Assembly (NCBI GenBank): GCA_016719405.1 | Contig: JADJZE010000021.1 | Coordinates: forward strand, 310,001 to 374,000 | Source: Candidatus Aalborgicola lynettensis | Lineage (GTDB): Bacteria; Pseudomonadota; Gammaproteobacteria; Burkholderiales; Burkholderiaceae_C | Reading direction: 5' to 3' | DNA: 64,000 bases | Shown here: piece by piece, positions 26,248 through 36,000 of the stretch | How positions within the stretch are numbered: the stretch's first letter is position 1 | How the letters are laid out: the number at the start of each line of letters is the position of its first letter | Notes under the pieces: generated by a model | What the model was told of the DNA's origin: nothing | Database searches by the model: none | What the model saw: only the letters and a program-made list of their open reading frames with translations | Position numbers and translations under genes: made by a program

Positions 26248-28897
26248 CTACGCCAGCAAAGCCAGCAGGGCTGCTTTGCCTTTGCCGGTCAAGCGCATGG
26301 TGGCCAACACCTTGCGTGTGTCTGGTGGTAGGTGCAGGCCCTGGGTCAGCTGCAACTCCAGCATCAGCTCCAGCAGCGGGGCCATGTCTTTGCGGGGTTC
26401 TGTAGGGTTTGCGACCACCATGGCACACAGCAGCAGGTACACCGCGCACGGCATGGCGGCGTGGGCTTGGGCCGCTGCGGCCAAACTTTTGGCCAGGCGC
26501 GGGCCTTTGACCAGGGGTGTGGCCCACACTGCAGCCAGTGTTGTGCCCATTGCCTCTATGCATAAGCGGCCGTCTTGAACACTGTGCGCCAAGGCATCCA
26601 CCGCCAGCGCGGTTTGGCCGGGCTCTTTGCCTGCCAATGCGACTGCCAGCAGCAATAGCGCCATCGGTGTCATTGGGGTGGTGGGCTCGATGAGCACGTC
26701 CAGATAGGCACGGTTTTGCCAGTTGGCTTCCCCCCAGTCCAGGTTGTTGCCCAGCGCGTGGGCACCTTCTGCAAAAAACGGCTCCAAGTCGGTGGGCTGC
26801 AAGCTGGCTGCGAACCGGATGCACGCAGCATCACGCTCGGTTTGCCATTGCCCATGGGTGAGGTGTTTGGCCGCAAGCATTGCGCTCAACCCGGTCTGCA
26901 CGCCATATTGCACCGGCGGTACCACGCCAATATGCAGGCTGTAAAAGGCATATTCGCCGCCGCTGCTGGATACAGACCAGCTTAACGCCCGTGCTTGCGA
27001 ACCGCTGGGCACCTCGCTGCGCGGCCCGGTAAGGTCATCAGCCACTGCACGCTCGGGCACTACCCGCATCTGCGCAAATTCTTGCTCCTGCGCCGTCGGT
27101 TCAAGCCCTGCGCGCAGCCAAGCCGCGCGGCGAACCTGCAATTGCTGCGGATCGATCCATCCACCCCGGTGCGTGGGAGCTGACCAAGGCGACAAACCCA
27201 GCCCCAAGCGGGCCTGCGCCATGAGTCCTTGCGTACGCCAGGCAATGAACTGTTTGGTGCTGGCCACCGCACCACCCAGTGCACCACCCAGTGCACCACC
27301 CAGTGCACCACCCAGCGCGTCACTCAGCGTGTCACCCAGTGCGCATGCCATGAGTTGCGCCATGGCAAAGCCCAACGGCTTTTCATCCCAAGTGAAGCGT
27401 TTTGCCCGCTTTTTCAGCGCACCAAAAGCGGCATGCTCTGCAGGCGGTAGGGGGGCCAGTCGTACCAAGGCTTCGGCTGCACGTTCCCAGGCGTCTACAT
27501 CGGCCGGGGTCTCGAAAACATAGGCAATGTGCTCAATCAGGTCAGACAGTTGCACCAGCGGAATCATGGCGCGGTGCGCGTCCAATGGCGACAGCGCGCC
27601 ACGGGATGGTGCAGGCAACGGCTCAGCACTGGCAGGTGATGCGCCAAGCGACCTGCCAAGTGACCCGTCAAACATCAACGTGGCCGGGCGAGCCACAGGT
27701 GCCAGGGCCACTGGCAGCCCTAATAGCGCGCGCAACGCGGCTTGGTTAACGGCCGCCACCGTAGGAAGGTAGGTGTGGGCAGCTGCTTGGGCGTGGGTGT
27801 CCAGACCCCATGCCTTCAGGCAAGCAAGGGTTTTCTTTTGCACATCGGGTGCGGTGTGTGCCAAGGCGTGCACCGCAATGCCGCTGGCAAGGTGCGCATG
27901 GTCTGGCTTCTTTTGAACGATTTGACCCAGTAGCTCCAGTGCCGACAACACGCGCCCTTTCACCGCAGAGTTCACCACCGCCTGCAAGGCTTCACACACG
28001 GGGAGCTCGGCCACTGCACCAGCGCGGTACAGGGCGGCCACTGCATCCAACGCCAGCGTCACGGTGGGCGCAATGCGGCTGTGGCACAGCGCCAGGTAGC
28101 GGGGCGCAAAAACAGCCATTTCGTCTGGCGTGGGGGCCAGTAGCGCATGAAAGCGCGAGAACCAGCCAGACTTGAATTGGGGCCAGTCGCAACTGAGAGC
28201 GGCCAAGGTTTTGTCCAGTAACTGTGTGCGGGTGTAGACACCGCGCTGGCACAAGTTAAGAAAGGCCGTGCTCCAGTGCAGGGCCGGGTCGTGACAGTAC
28301 TTTTCGACTGCGGCAAAGCTGGTGTCGGATCCCCCCTCACGCTCAAACAGGCGCAGCAAAAGGGGTGCCAGCGCGGGGTCGGCATCAACATGCTTGAGGA
28401 TGACGTTGGACTCCTGGCGCAGGTCGCCAAAGAACAGACTCTCCAGATATTCCGCAGTGTCAGGGCGCGGAAGCAAGCCTGCCACCACGGCCCGGTGAAT
28501 GCGGCGGCGGTAGTGCCAGCCGTGTTCGCCGCGCAATTGCTTATCGAGTGCCTGTTTGGACAGCGCAGGCGCGTAGCGCTGCTTGAATGCGGCAATGTCC
28601 TGCACACCGATGTGCATCCAATAGTCGGCGACGGGCGCGTCAAGCGTGCACATAAAGTTAGCCAACGCCACCGCGCGAAACAAGCGATTGGCGTGCGCAG
28701 GGCCGGGGGACTACCCTCAGCGGAGTGCGGATCAGTTTCCAACGATCCATCATTAGCGCGCGCACTCCAGCCAGCGCCACGGTGCGTTCTGCCGCTGGCA
28801 TAGCGTCCACCGCATCCATCACCCCATTGATGTCGCCAGCCAGAATGCAGCGCCCCAGGGGCGTGCCATAAAAAGGGTTTGCTTCGGGTTGCGTCAT
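26248..28897 (-). pseudogene. DUF6493-like repeat protein, frameshifted near its start
   Basis: ATG 28897 overlaps the stop of the SWIM gene (ATGA). About 63 codons in, at CCCCC (near 28705), the frame breaks; deleting one C joins WKLIRTPLRVV to PGPAHANRLFRAVALANF. The remaining 811-codon frame to 26248 is helical with HEAT-like character, for example YLESLFFGDLRQESNVILKHVD, and resembles the DUF6493 family found beside SWIM proteins. A six-unit 12-bp tandem repeat encodes ALGG repeats. Function unknown. The DUF assignment is from recall. Confidence 0.65.
27269..27340 (-). repeat. 12-bp tandem repeat (six units) inside the DUF6493-like gene
   Basis: Units GCACCACCCAGT at 27269, 27281, 27293 and 27305 (the last base differs), then two diverged units to 27340. 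In coding sense it encodes (A/T)LGG-type repeats. In-frame unit gain or loss is possible. Confidence 0.85.
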
Positions 28898-30267
28898 GGC
28901 AGCGAAGTCGCCACAAAGGCCTGCGCTGCCAGCACATGTTTGCACGGCCCGCGCTCGCCTTGGTGCTTGGCAAACCAGGGGCAGGTGCAACGCAGCAGGC
29001 CGCCGTGTTCACGCACGCGGTAACTCACATCAGCGCTTTGCACGGTGGCCTCCAGCGGGGATGCGGTGACCAATTGCACCGCACCCGTTTGCAGCAAGGC
29101 CCGGGCATCGGCCAGGCGCGGGTTCAGGTCTTCTAGCAGGCTCAGGTCGAACGGCAATTCGCGGTGAAAGTAGGCGTGGTGCACCAGGTCGTACCCCACT
29201 AAACCGCTGGCCCCCAACACCTGCAGCGCCTGCTGGACTGCGGGCTGAGGCCAGCCGATTTGCTGCGCCAAAACGTCTGCTTGCAACACGTCTTGCCAAT
29301 GCAGTTGTGCGCGCACGGCAGACGCAGGATGGGTATCACCCGCCAGCACCAGGGCGTGCAGCGCCTGGCCTTCACCCGAAAAGCCGCGCCACACCTCGGC
29401 GCTGAGCACCAAGGTCAGGCGCAAGGCGCCAAAATCTACGCACCACGCGCTGGCCTGGCCTTGCGCGTCGGCATACAGGGTAAGCGACTGGGCATGGGGC
29501 AGCAGGCCCTGCAGCACGCGCAGGCGGCTGCTATCGGTAAAGCGCACACCACCGGTATCGCTTTGTGCCGTGGTGCGCAAACCCTGTGGCCCTGCCACCA
29601 CCCACAAGGGCGTCTTGCTGGTGGATGCCTTGGGCAGGCTGCGCAAGAAGCGCAAGGCGGGCACCGCGCCCACCTCCAGCACTTTGTGCATGGCCGCCTG
29701 GTAGGCCTGCACGGCCACCATGCTGCGCAGCCAGCGCAGGGGCAGCTCCACCTTTTTCTCCACCACCTCGGCACCGCCCGAGCGCAGCGCAAACTCCGAT
29801 CGACCGACCGACAGGGCCAGCCCATCCGCATCGCGCACGCGGGCCAGTGCGGCGCGCATGGGGGCGTTGAAGTCAATATTGGTGGTGCCCTTGCTCACCA
29901 CCTCACCCGCATAGGCCTGGGGCTCCATGTCTATCCGAATATAGGTGCTGCAACAGGCCGAAAAGCCCTCAAACCGCAGCATGCCTGCACCGGCGGTTAC
30001 CACTGGGTCTGCCAGTGCAATGGCCTGCCGCACGGAATTGGCAGGGGTAAAAAAACGCGAGCCCACCAGCAAATGCACGGCGCTGAGTAACTGGGCCACC
30101 AATTGCGGCTGGTGCAGGCGGCCTTCAAAAAAGTGCGGGTGACTCAGCGTCGCGGGCGACGAGGTGGCCAACCTGAGTTGCAGGCCGTTGCCGGATTGCC
30201 AGCCGACATCCAGCACAGAAGCTTCGGCGTAGCGGTATGTTTGGGAAAAATGGGCCATGCGCGACAT
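28894..30267 (-). CDS. SWIM zinc-finger protein
   Basis: 457 residues from ATG 30267. The C-terminal SWIM finger reads CTCPWFAKHQGERGPCKH (CxC...CxH). The N-terminal half (YRYAEASVLDVGWQ, FFEGRLHQPQLVAQLL) resembles SWIM proteins that accompany MoxR/VWA or DUF6493 genes, as in the E. coli yeh locus (comparison from recall). It is translationally coupled to the DUF6493-like gene by ATGA. No MoxR ATPase or VWA partner is next to it. Role unknown; SWIM domains bind DNA or protein. Confidence 0.8.
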   Translation of the reverse strand: MSRMAHFSQTYRYAEASVLDVGWQSGNGLQLRLATSSPATLSHPHFFEGRLHQPQLVAQLLSAVHLLVGSRFFTPANSVRQAIALADPVVTAGAGMLRFEGFSACCSTYIRIDMEPQAYAGEVVSKGTTNIDFNAPMRAALARVRDADGLALSVGRSEFALRSGGAEVVEKKVELPLRWLRSMVAVQAYQAAMHKVLEVGAVPALRFLRSLPKASTSKTPLWVVAGPQGLRTTAQSDTGGVRFTDSSRLRVLQGLLPHAQSLTLYADAQGQASAWCVDFGALRLTLVLSAEVWRGFSGEGQALHALVLAGDTHPASAVRAQLHWQDVLQADVLAQQIGWPQPAVQQALQVLGASGLVGYDLVHHAYFHRELPFDLSLLEDLNPRLADARALLQTGAVQLVTASPLEATVQSADVSYRVREHGGLLRCTCPWFAKHQGERGPCKHVLAAQAFVATSLP

Positions 30268-30528
30268 TTTCTGACTTGAAGCGATCATTTTGTACTGAAA
30301 CATGGGCTTGCGTACCTGCGTGGCATCATGGCATAGGGCCAAGACATGGGGAAACACCCCCCGCACTGTGCGATGCCCCGCAGCGCTACGTGCAAGCCCA
30401 ATGGCGTGAGCGGCAGCAACAATCCCGCATACGGATACTGCGTGAGTTGGGTGCTTGCGGGCCTTGAACATAATTGCGCAAATGGCTTCAACACAGCAGG
30501 CAACAAATTTTTCGACCAAGGAGCAATA

Positions 30529-30936
30529 ATGAGCGACACCATTTGGGTATGCAGGCAGTCCCGCGCTGCAACGGACGATTCTGGCGACGATTTCGATCAC
30601 TCGCTATTTTGCAAAACATCGGATCAGCTAGACAAACTTGCCAATCACATTGGCGTGCGCAAGCTATCCGATTTCTTCGACACCACCGACCTGCAGTTCA
30701 ATATGTCCGAAGACGAGCTTGAGGAGTCTTGGATTGCCGAGAACCAGAAGTGGTTTGCCCCGGCTGACGCGTTGCCCAGTCTTGAAAAAATCGTGGAGTG
30801 CCTGCGTGCGGGCGAAATAAAAGGCATTAAAGAAAAGATACGCCCGGAGCTCTTGGAAGAACTCGAAGACTGCCTAGCCAAAGTGACCGTGGCAGATCAC
30901 GAGAAAGACCGGTTCCACTTCAGCATCGTGATGTAA
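30529..30936 (+). CDS. Unrecognised acidic small protein
   Basis: 135 residues from ATG 30529, with AAGGAG 6-7 bases upstream, a strong start. It is soluble and rich in Asp/Glu (MSEDELEESWIAENQKW, LLEELEDCLAKVTVAD), with no signal or membrane segment. It is paired with the next gene 100 bases downstream. The acidic character and neighbourhood recall immunity proteins, but no family is recognised. The 261 bases upstream hold no gene I can support. Confidence 0.65.
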   Translation: MSDTIWVCRQSRAATDDSGDDFDHSLFCKTSDQLDKLANHIGVRKLSDFFDTTDLQFNMSEDELEESWIAENQKWFAPADALPSLEKIVECLRAGEIKGIKEKIRPELLEELEDCLAKVTVADHEKDRFHFSIVM

Positions 30937-31036
30937 GCCGACGCGCGGCAATACAACAGGCTTGAACCAACCGATTGAGCCCCAGCGCCACCCTAAAGAC
31001 ACGCTACCGCCAAGCCACCAACTGGACGCAATCGCT

Positions 31037-32239
31037 ATGACCCATCTGGAAGAACTCCTTTGCACACGCGAATCTGTTTCAAGTGCTGAGGTAATGCAAC
31101 AGCTGCGCGCAGGCCTTGCACGCACCGCAGCCGCATCAGGCACTGGCGCGCCAATCCACCAACTGCTGTTGGACTATTTCAAACTGGACGAGCGTGCCAG
31201 CAACGCGAGCTTTGAATCCGCCTTCAAAAAGTACCCTGAGACGGCGCAGACGCTATTGGCACTGTGCAGCGCTCATCAGCTCAGCACGTTGCATTCGCTC
31301 ATGCAGTCGCTGATGGAGGGGCAAGCCAGGCCCCATGGTGCTTTCAAGCGCGGCCTGCAAGCCCAGGCCGACGCGCATGCCAACAAGCCCGGTGTGGTGG
31401 CCGCACTGCAAGGCTTTGCCAGTGCGGCGTTTTCCAGCCCGGGCGCTGAAGTGGAGATGGAGCTGTCGCTGGGCTGGAATGCCCTGGAGGATTGCTTGCT
31501 GGACCGTGCAGCAGAGCACGCAAGTGTGATCGACTTCGCCTGGGGCCCGGCGGAGCAAAAAAAACGCGCAGAGGCGCTGGCGATACGGCTTGCATTGGCA
31601 CGAGGGGCGGCATCCGACATGCTGCGCGCTTTTCTGACCGACAGATCACCCCAAGTGGTCGCGCAGCCCAGCGAATGGGATAGAGAACACGCGGGCGCAT
31701 CTACAGATGAAGTGCTGGTGGGCGTGCACCACCTTGCAACGCATGACACCTTACCCGCAGCATGGAGCGATCACTTGGCCAAGTATCCGGCGGCGGCGCA
31801 ACTACTGGCGGTTTACCAGTACACCAATGGGGTTGCCTTGTTTTGCACCGACCCCAGTGACACATGGAGCGCCGGTTTTCTGTTCTTGCCGGCACAGCAA
31901 TGGCAAGAAGCCAATGCAGAGATGGTGGATTGGCTCACCAGCGTGGATTTTCAAGACAACCCAAGCAGCCTGCCCGACTGGGTGCGCAGCGCCATTGCCT
32001 TTGGCAAAATACCGGGTGATGCCAGCTACTGGATGCTGCCGATTGAAGGCCCGTTTGCCGGACAGGTGCTGTTGTCCAATGAAGATGTCAGCGGTGAATC
32101 AAGCCGTTATGCAGACTTTGACAGCATGGTGGCCGATTTGCGATTGCACCCGCACAATGTGCTGGGCAACGGTGGCTACATCAGCTACTGTGCGACTGGC
32201 CATTCTTTTCAGCTGTACCCTGTGGGCTACCGGTGCTAG
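31037..32239 (+). CDS. Protein with a SUKH/SMI1-like C-terminal region
   Basis: 400 residues from ATG 31037; an in-frame TTG at 30962 would add 25. The N-terminal two thirds are helical and unrecognised. The last ~150 residues (LAKYPAAAQLLAVYQYTNGVALF, then WSAGFLFLPAQQW and a C-terminal aromatic stretch) look like a SMI1/KNR4-type fold, common in toxin-immunity proteins. That is pattern recognition only. It probably forms an operon with the preceding gene. Confidence 0.6.
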   Translation: MTHLEELLCTRESVSSAEVMQQLRAGLARTAAASGTGAPIHQLLLDYFKLDERASNASFESAFKKYPETAQTLLALCSAHQLSTLHSLMQSLMEGQARPHGAFKRGLQAQADAHANKPGVVAALQGFASAAFSSPGAEVEMELSLGWNALEDCLLDRAAEHASVIDFAWGPAEQKKRAEALAIRLALARGAASDMLRAFLTDRSPQVVAQPSEWDREHAGASTDEVLVGVHHLATHDTLPAAWSDHLAKYPAAAQLLAVYQYTNGVALFCTDPSDTWSAGFLFLPAQQWQEANAEMVDWLTSVDFQDNPSSLPDWVRSAIAFGKIPGDASYWMLPIEGPFAGQVLLSNEDVSGESSRYADFDSMVADLRLHPHNVLGNGGYISYCATGHSFQLYPVGYRC

Positions 32240-32245
32240 CCGTTG

Positions 32246-32380
32246 CTACACGATAGTCCCGTAACTCCATTCGAGCCAACCACGGTCATACGCACCAACA
32301 TACTTCCAGCCTATCAGCCAGGCATAGTAAAAAGCCAGCGATGCGCGCCAGCCGGTGCCGCAGTAACAAGCGGTTTGCAC
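32246..32380 (-). pseudogene. 3' fragment of a rhodanese (sulfurtransferase) gene
   Basis: Minus-strand translation up to the TAG at 32246-32248 reads VQTACYCGTGWRAS, then YYAWLIGWKYVGAYDRGWLEW. That is the active-site loop (CxxGxR) and C-terminal end of a rhodanese domain. An in-frame TGA lies just upstream, so only about 45 codons remain. From here to 32560 nothing else is supported. Confidence 0.75.
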
Positions 32381-32560
32381 TATGAAAGGCGCTCATGTCG
32401 TTTATGTCAGAACCTCTGCCTGCGTGACCCCAGTGCGCGGCGCGATCTGAATGGATGAAGCCCGATTGTGGGGTTGTGCAGTTTTCCTGCGGACTCTGGC
32501 GACTTACCGGCGTCTTCTATGATGGCCGCTTATCAACTTTTTCAATCAGGAAACATCCAC

Positions 32561-32956
32561 ATGACGATTGCCAAATGGTGTGTTCTGGCCGCTTGCGTGC
32601 TGCCTATCGCCTCCGTTGCGCTGGCCAAAATAAAGTCAGCTGGCATTCCCCGCAAGGCCGGCGGTTACGACAACAACAACCCCCGCGAGTGGGAGGCCAA
32701 GCTCACCGGCTGGCAGCAGCGGGCCAATGCAGCCCAGGCCAATGGTTTTGAAGCGCTGCCACTGTTTATTGCGGGCGTGCTGTTGGCCCAAATGGCGCAG
32801 GCCGATCAGGGGCGCATCGACCTGCTGGCGATGGCCTTTGTGGGCATTCGCGTAGCCTACGTGGCGGCCTATTTGGCCAACCAGGGGAACCTGCGTTCGT
32901 TGATCTGGTTTGCCGGGTTTGGCGTGAGTGTGGCCTTGCTGGCCATGGGGGCTTGA
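32561..32956 (+). CDS. MAPEG-family membrane protein
   Basis: 131 residues with four hydrophobic segments. It has the MAPEG pattern: KAGGYDNNNPREWEAKLTGWQQRANAAQANGFEALPLFIAG, with the conserved N-x-x-E/R-A-x-x-N-x-x-E core, and FVGIRVAYVAAYL. AGGA lies 10 bases before ATG 32561. Eukaryotic relatives act on glutathione and eicosanoids; the bacterial role is unclear. Confidence 0.9.
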   Translation: MTIAKWCVLAACVLPIASVALAKIKSAGIPRKAGGYDNNNPREWEAKLTGWQQRANAAQANGFEALPLFIAGVLLAQMAQADQGRIDLLAMAFVGIRVAYVAAYLANQGNLRSLIWFAGFGVSVALLAMGA

Positions 32957-33036
32957 TGAGCGCATGGGGCATGGCAGTGTGACGCGCAGCACCGCCCCCG
33001 CGGCAGGTGTGGCATGGAACCTGCACCGTTGCGGGG

Positions 33037-36000
33037 GTGAGCACCCCACTTGATCTTCCCCCACCACCCACCGCGCCGCCGCAGCGGGTGGTGAAGATCC
33101 GGCGCGACTACAACAACTGGGTGGCCAGCGAGACCATGGAAGACTACGCCCTGCGCTACACGCCGCAGCGCTTTCGCAAATGGTCTGAATGGCGGGTGGC
33201 CAACACCGCCTTTGGTGCGGCATCCTTTTTGGTGCTGGAGGCGGTGGGCGCCACGCTGCTGGTGCAATACGGCTTTGTGAATGCTTTCTGGGCCATTCTG
33301 GTCACGGGGCTGGTGATCTTTTTGGCCGGTTTGCCCATTAGCGTGTACGCCGCGCGGTATGGGCTGGACATGGACCTGCTCACGCGCGGTGCGGGGTTTG
33401 GCTACCTTGGCTCCACCATTACCTCGCTGATCTACGCCTCCTTCACCTTCATCTTCTTCGCGCTGGAGGCGGCCATCATGGCCTATGCGCTGGAGCTGGC
33501 GCTGGACATTCCGCCGGTCTGGGGTTACTTGATTTGTGCGCTGGTGGTGGTGCCGCTGGTCACCCACGGCGTGTCGGTCATCAGCCGCCTGCAGGTCTGG
33601 ACCCAGCCGCTGTGGCTGCTCATGCTGGTGCTGCCGTTTTGCTTTGTATTGGTGCGCAACCCGGAGGCGTTTGCTGGCATAACGCACTATGGCGGTGAAC
33701 GGGGTGTGGCGGGGGTATTTGATTTGCACTTGTTTGGTGCAGCATTAACCATGGGCATTGCGCTCATCACCCAAATGGGCGAGCAGGCCGACTACCTGCG
33801 TTTTATGCCAGCGCAAACGGCCCACAACCGGCGACGCTGGTGGTTGTGTGTGCTGCTGGGTGGCCCGGGCTGGGTGATGCTGGGTGTGGCCAAAATGCTG
33901 GGCGGGGCCTTTCTGGCCTATTTGGCCATTACCCACAGTGTGCCCACAGAGCGCGCGGTAGACCCCAACCAGATGTATTTGGCAGCGTATGAATACGTCT
34001 TTCCCCACTACGGCTGGGCGGTGGCCGCTACGGCTTTGTTTGTGGTGGTGTCGCAGCTCAAGATCAACGTGACCAATGCCTATGCCGGGTCGCTGGCGTG
34101 GAGCAACTTCTTCTCACGCCTCACACACAGCCACCCCGGGCGTGTGGTGTGGGTGCTGTTCAACACGCTGATTGCGTTTATGTTGATGGAGATGAATGTG
34201 TTCAAGGCGCTGGGCGAGGTGCTGGGCCTGTACTCCAATATCGCCATTGCCTGGATCATGACCGTGGTGGCCGATCTGGTCATCAACAAACCGCTGGGCC
34301 TGAGCCCCAAGGGCATTGAGTTCAAACGCGCGCATTTGTATGACATCAACCCCGTAGGCGTAGGTGCCATGGCGCTGGCGTCAGCGCTGTCGATTGCGTC
34401 GTACCTCGGCTTTTTTGGTGCGGATGCCCAAGCGTTTTCAGCGGTGGTGGCCTTGGTGACCGCTTTACTGGCCGCGCCCGTGCTGGCATGTGCAACCAAA
34501 GGCCGGTATTACATTGCCCGCAAAAGCACCGAATGCACCGGGAGCCTGGGTGGCAAAGCGCTTTACGTAGGTAAAGGAGGAGACCGCGCAGCGGGCGGGG
34601 GACACGGAGTAAAGCGCTTTGCCACCCAGGCTCCAGCGCCGAACGCGTCCCTTGCCACCCAACAATGCGTAATCTGCGAGCGCGAATACGAGCCCCCCGA
34701 CATGGCCCACTGCCCCGCCTACCGCGGTGCCATTTGCTCCCTGTGCTGCACGCTGGACGCCCGCTGTGGTGACCTGTGCAAGCCCCACGCCGCGTTAACG
34801 ATGCAGTGGTCCCGCGCGCTGCGCTGGTTGTTGCCAAAAAAAGTGTGGCCGTATCTGGACACCGGCCTGGCGCACTTCATTTTGCTCATGCTCATCATCG
34901 TGCCGCTGCTGGCCACCGTGTTTGGCATGTTCTACCGGCAGGAGCTCTCAAGCCTGGCGGATGCCGGTGATGGCCAGTATGTGCTGGAGTACGCCCTGCG
35001 CTCGGGCTTCTTCAAAGCCTATATGGCCCTGCTGCTGCTCGGTGGCATCGTGGCCTGGTGGCTGGTGCTGGCCCACAAAAGCCGGCAGGTCGCGCAAGAA
35101 GAATCCAACCGCCAGACCCATTTGCTGGTGCAAGAGATTGAATCGCACCGCCAAACCGACCAGGCCCTGCAAGCCGCTACCGCCGCAGCCGAGTTGGCGC
35201 AGCGCCAAGCCGAGCAGGCCAACCAGGCCAAGAGCCGCTACATCACCGCCATTAGCCACGAGCTGCGCACGCCGCTCAACAGCATCCTGGGTTACGCGCA
35301 GCTGATGGGCGAAGACGCCAGCATACCGGCACACCGCAAGCAGGCGGTGCGTGTTATCCAGCGCGGGGGTGAACACCTGCTCTCGCTCATTGAGGGCACG
35401 CTGGACATGGCGCGCATCGAATCCGGCAAGTTCACCCTGGCGGTCAAACCCATGCAGTTTGCCAACGGCATGATGGAAATTGCCAGCCTGTTTGAGCTGC
35501 AGGCAGCGGCCAAGGGGCTGGCTTTCCGTTTTGAGGTAGTGGGCACCCTGCCCGAATGGGTGCGCGCCGATGACAAGCGGGTGCGCCAGATCATCATCAA
35601 CCTGCTGGGCAACGCCATCAAGTTCACCCAGCAAGGCAGTGTGTCCTTTCGCCTGCGTTATGCGCGCGAGATGGCGCAGGTGGAGGTGCACGACACCGGG
35701 CCCGGCATGCACAGTGATGAGCTGGCCCACATCTTCAACCCCTTTGCCCGCGCCGCCAGCGTGGCCGTGGGTGCCACCGGCTCGGGCCTGGGTCTGACCA
35801 TTGCCAAGATGCTGACCGACCTGATGGGTGGTGAACTCACCGCCAGCAGCCAGCCCGGCGAGGGCTCCAACTTTCGGGTGCGCCTGTTCCTGCCGGAACT
35901 GCATTCGCACGCCGGGCAATCGCAGGATCGGCTGGCGGCGGCCCGGCGCACCCCGCGCCTAGGTTATGCCGGTGTGCGCCGCAGCGTGCTGATTGTGGAC

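Noticed and set aside
27269..27340. Possible CRISPR-like repeat array
   Set aside because: 12-bp units are contiguous without spacers and encode in-frame repeats.
30268..30528. Small plus-strand frame ending near 30467
   Set aside because: Ends QRYVQAQWRERQQQ-like, but has no start signal and its 5' part overlaps the SWIM gene; not supportable.
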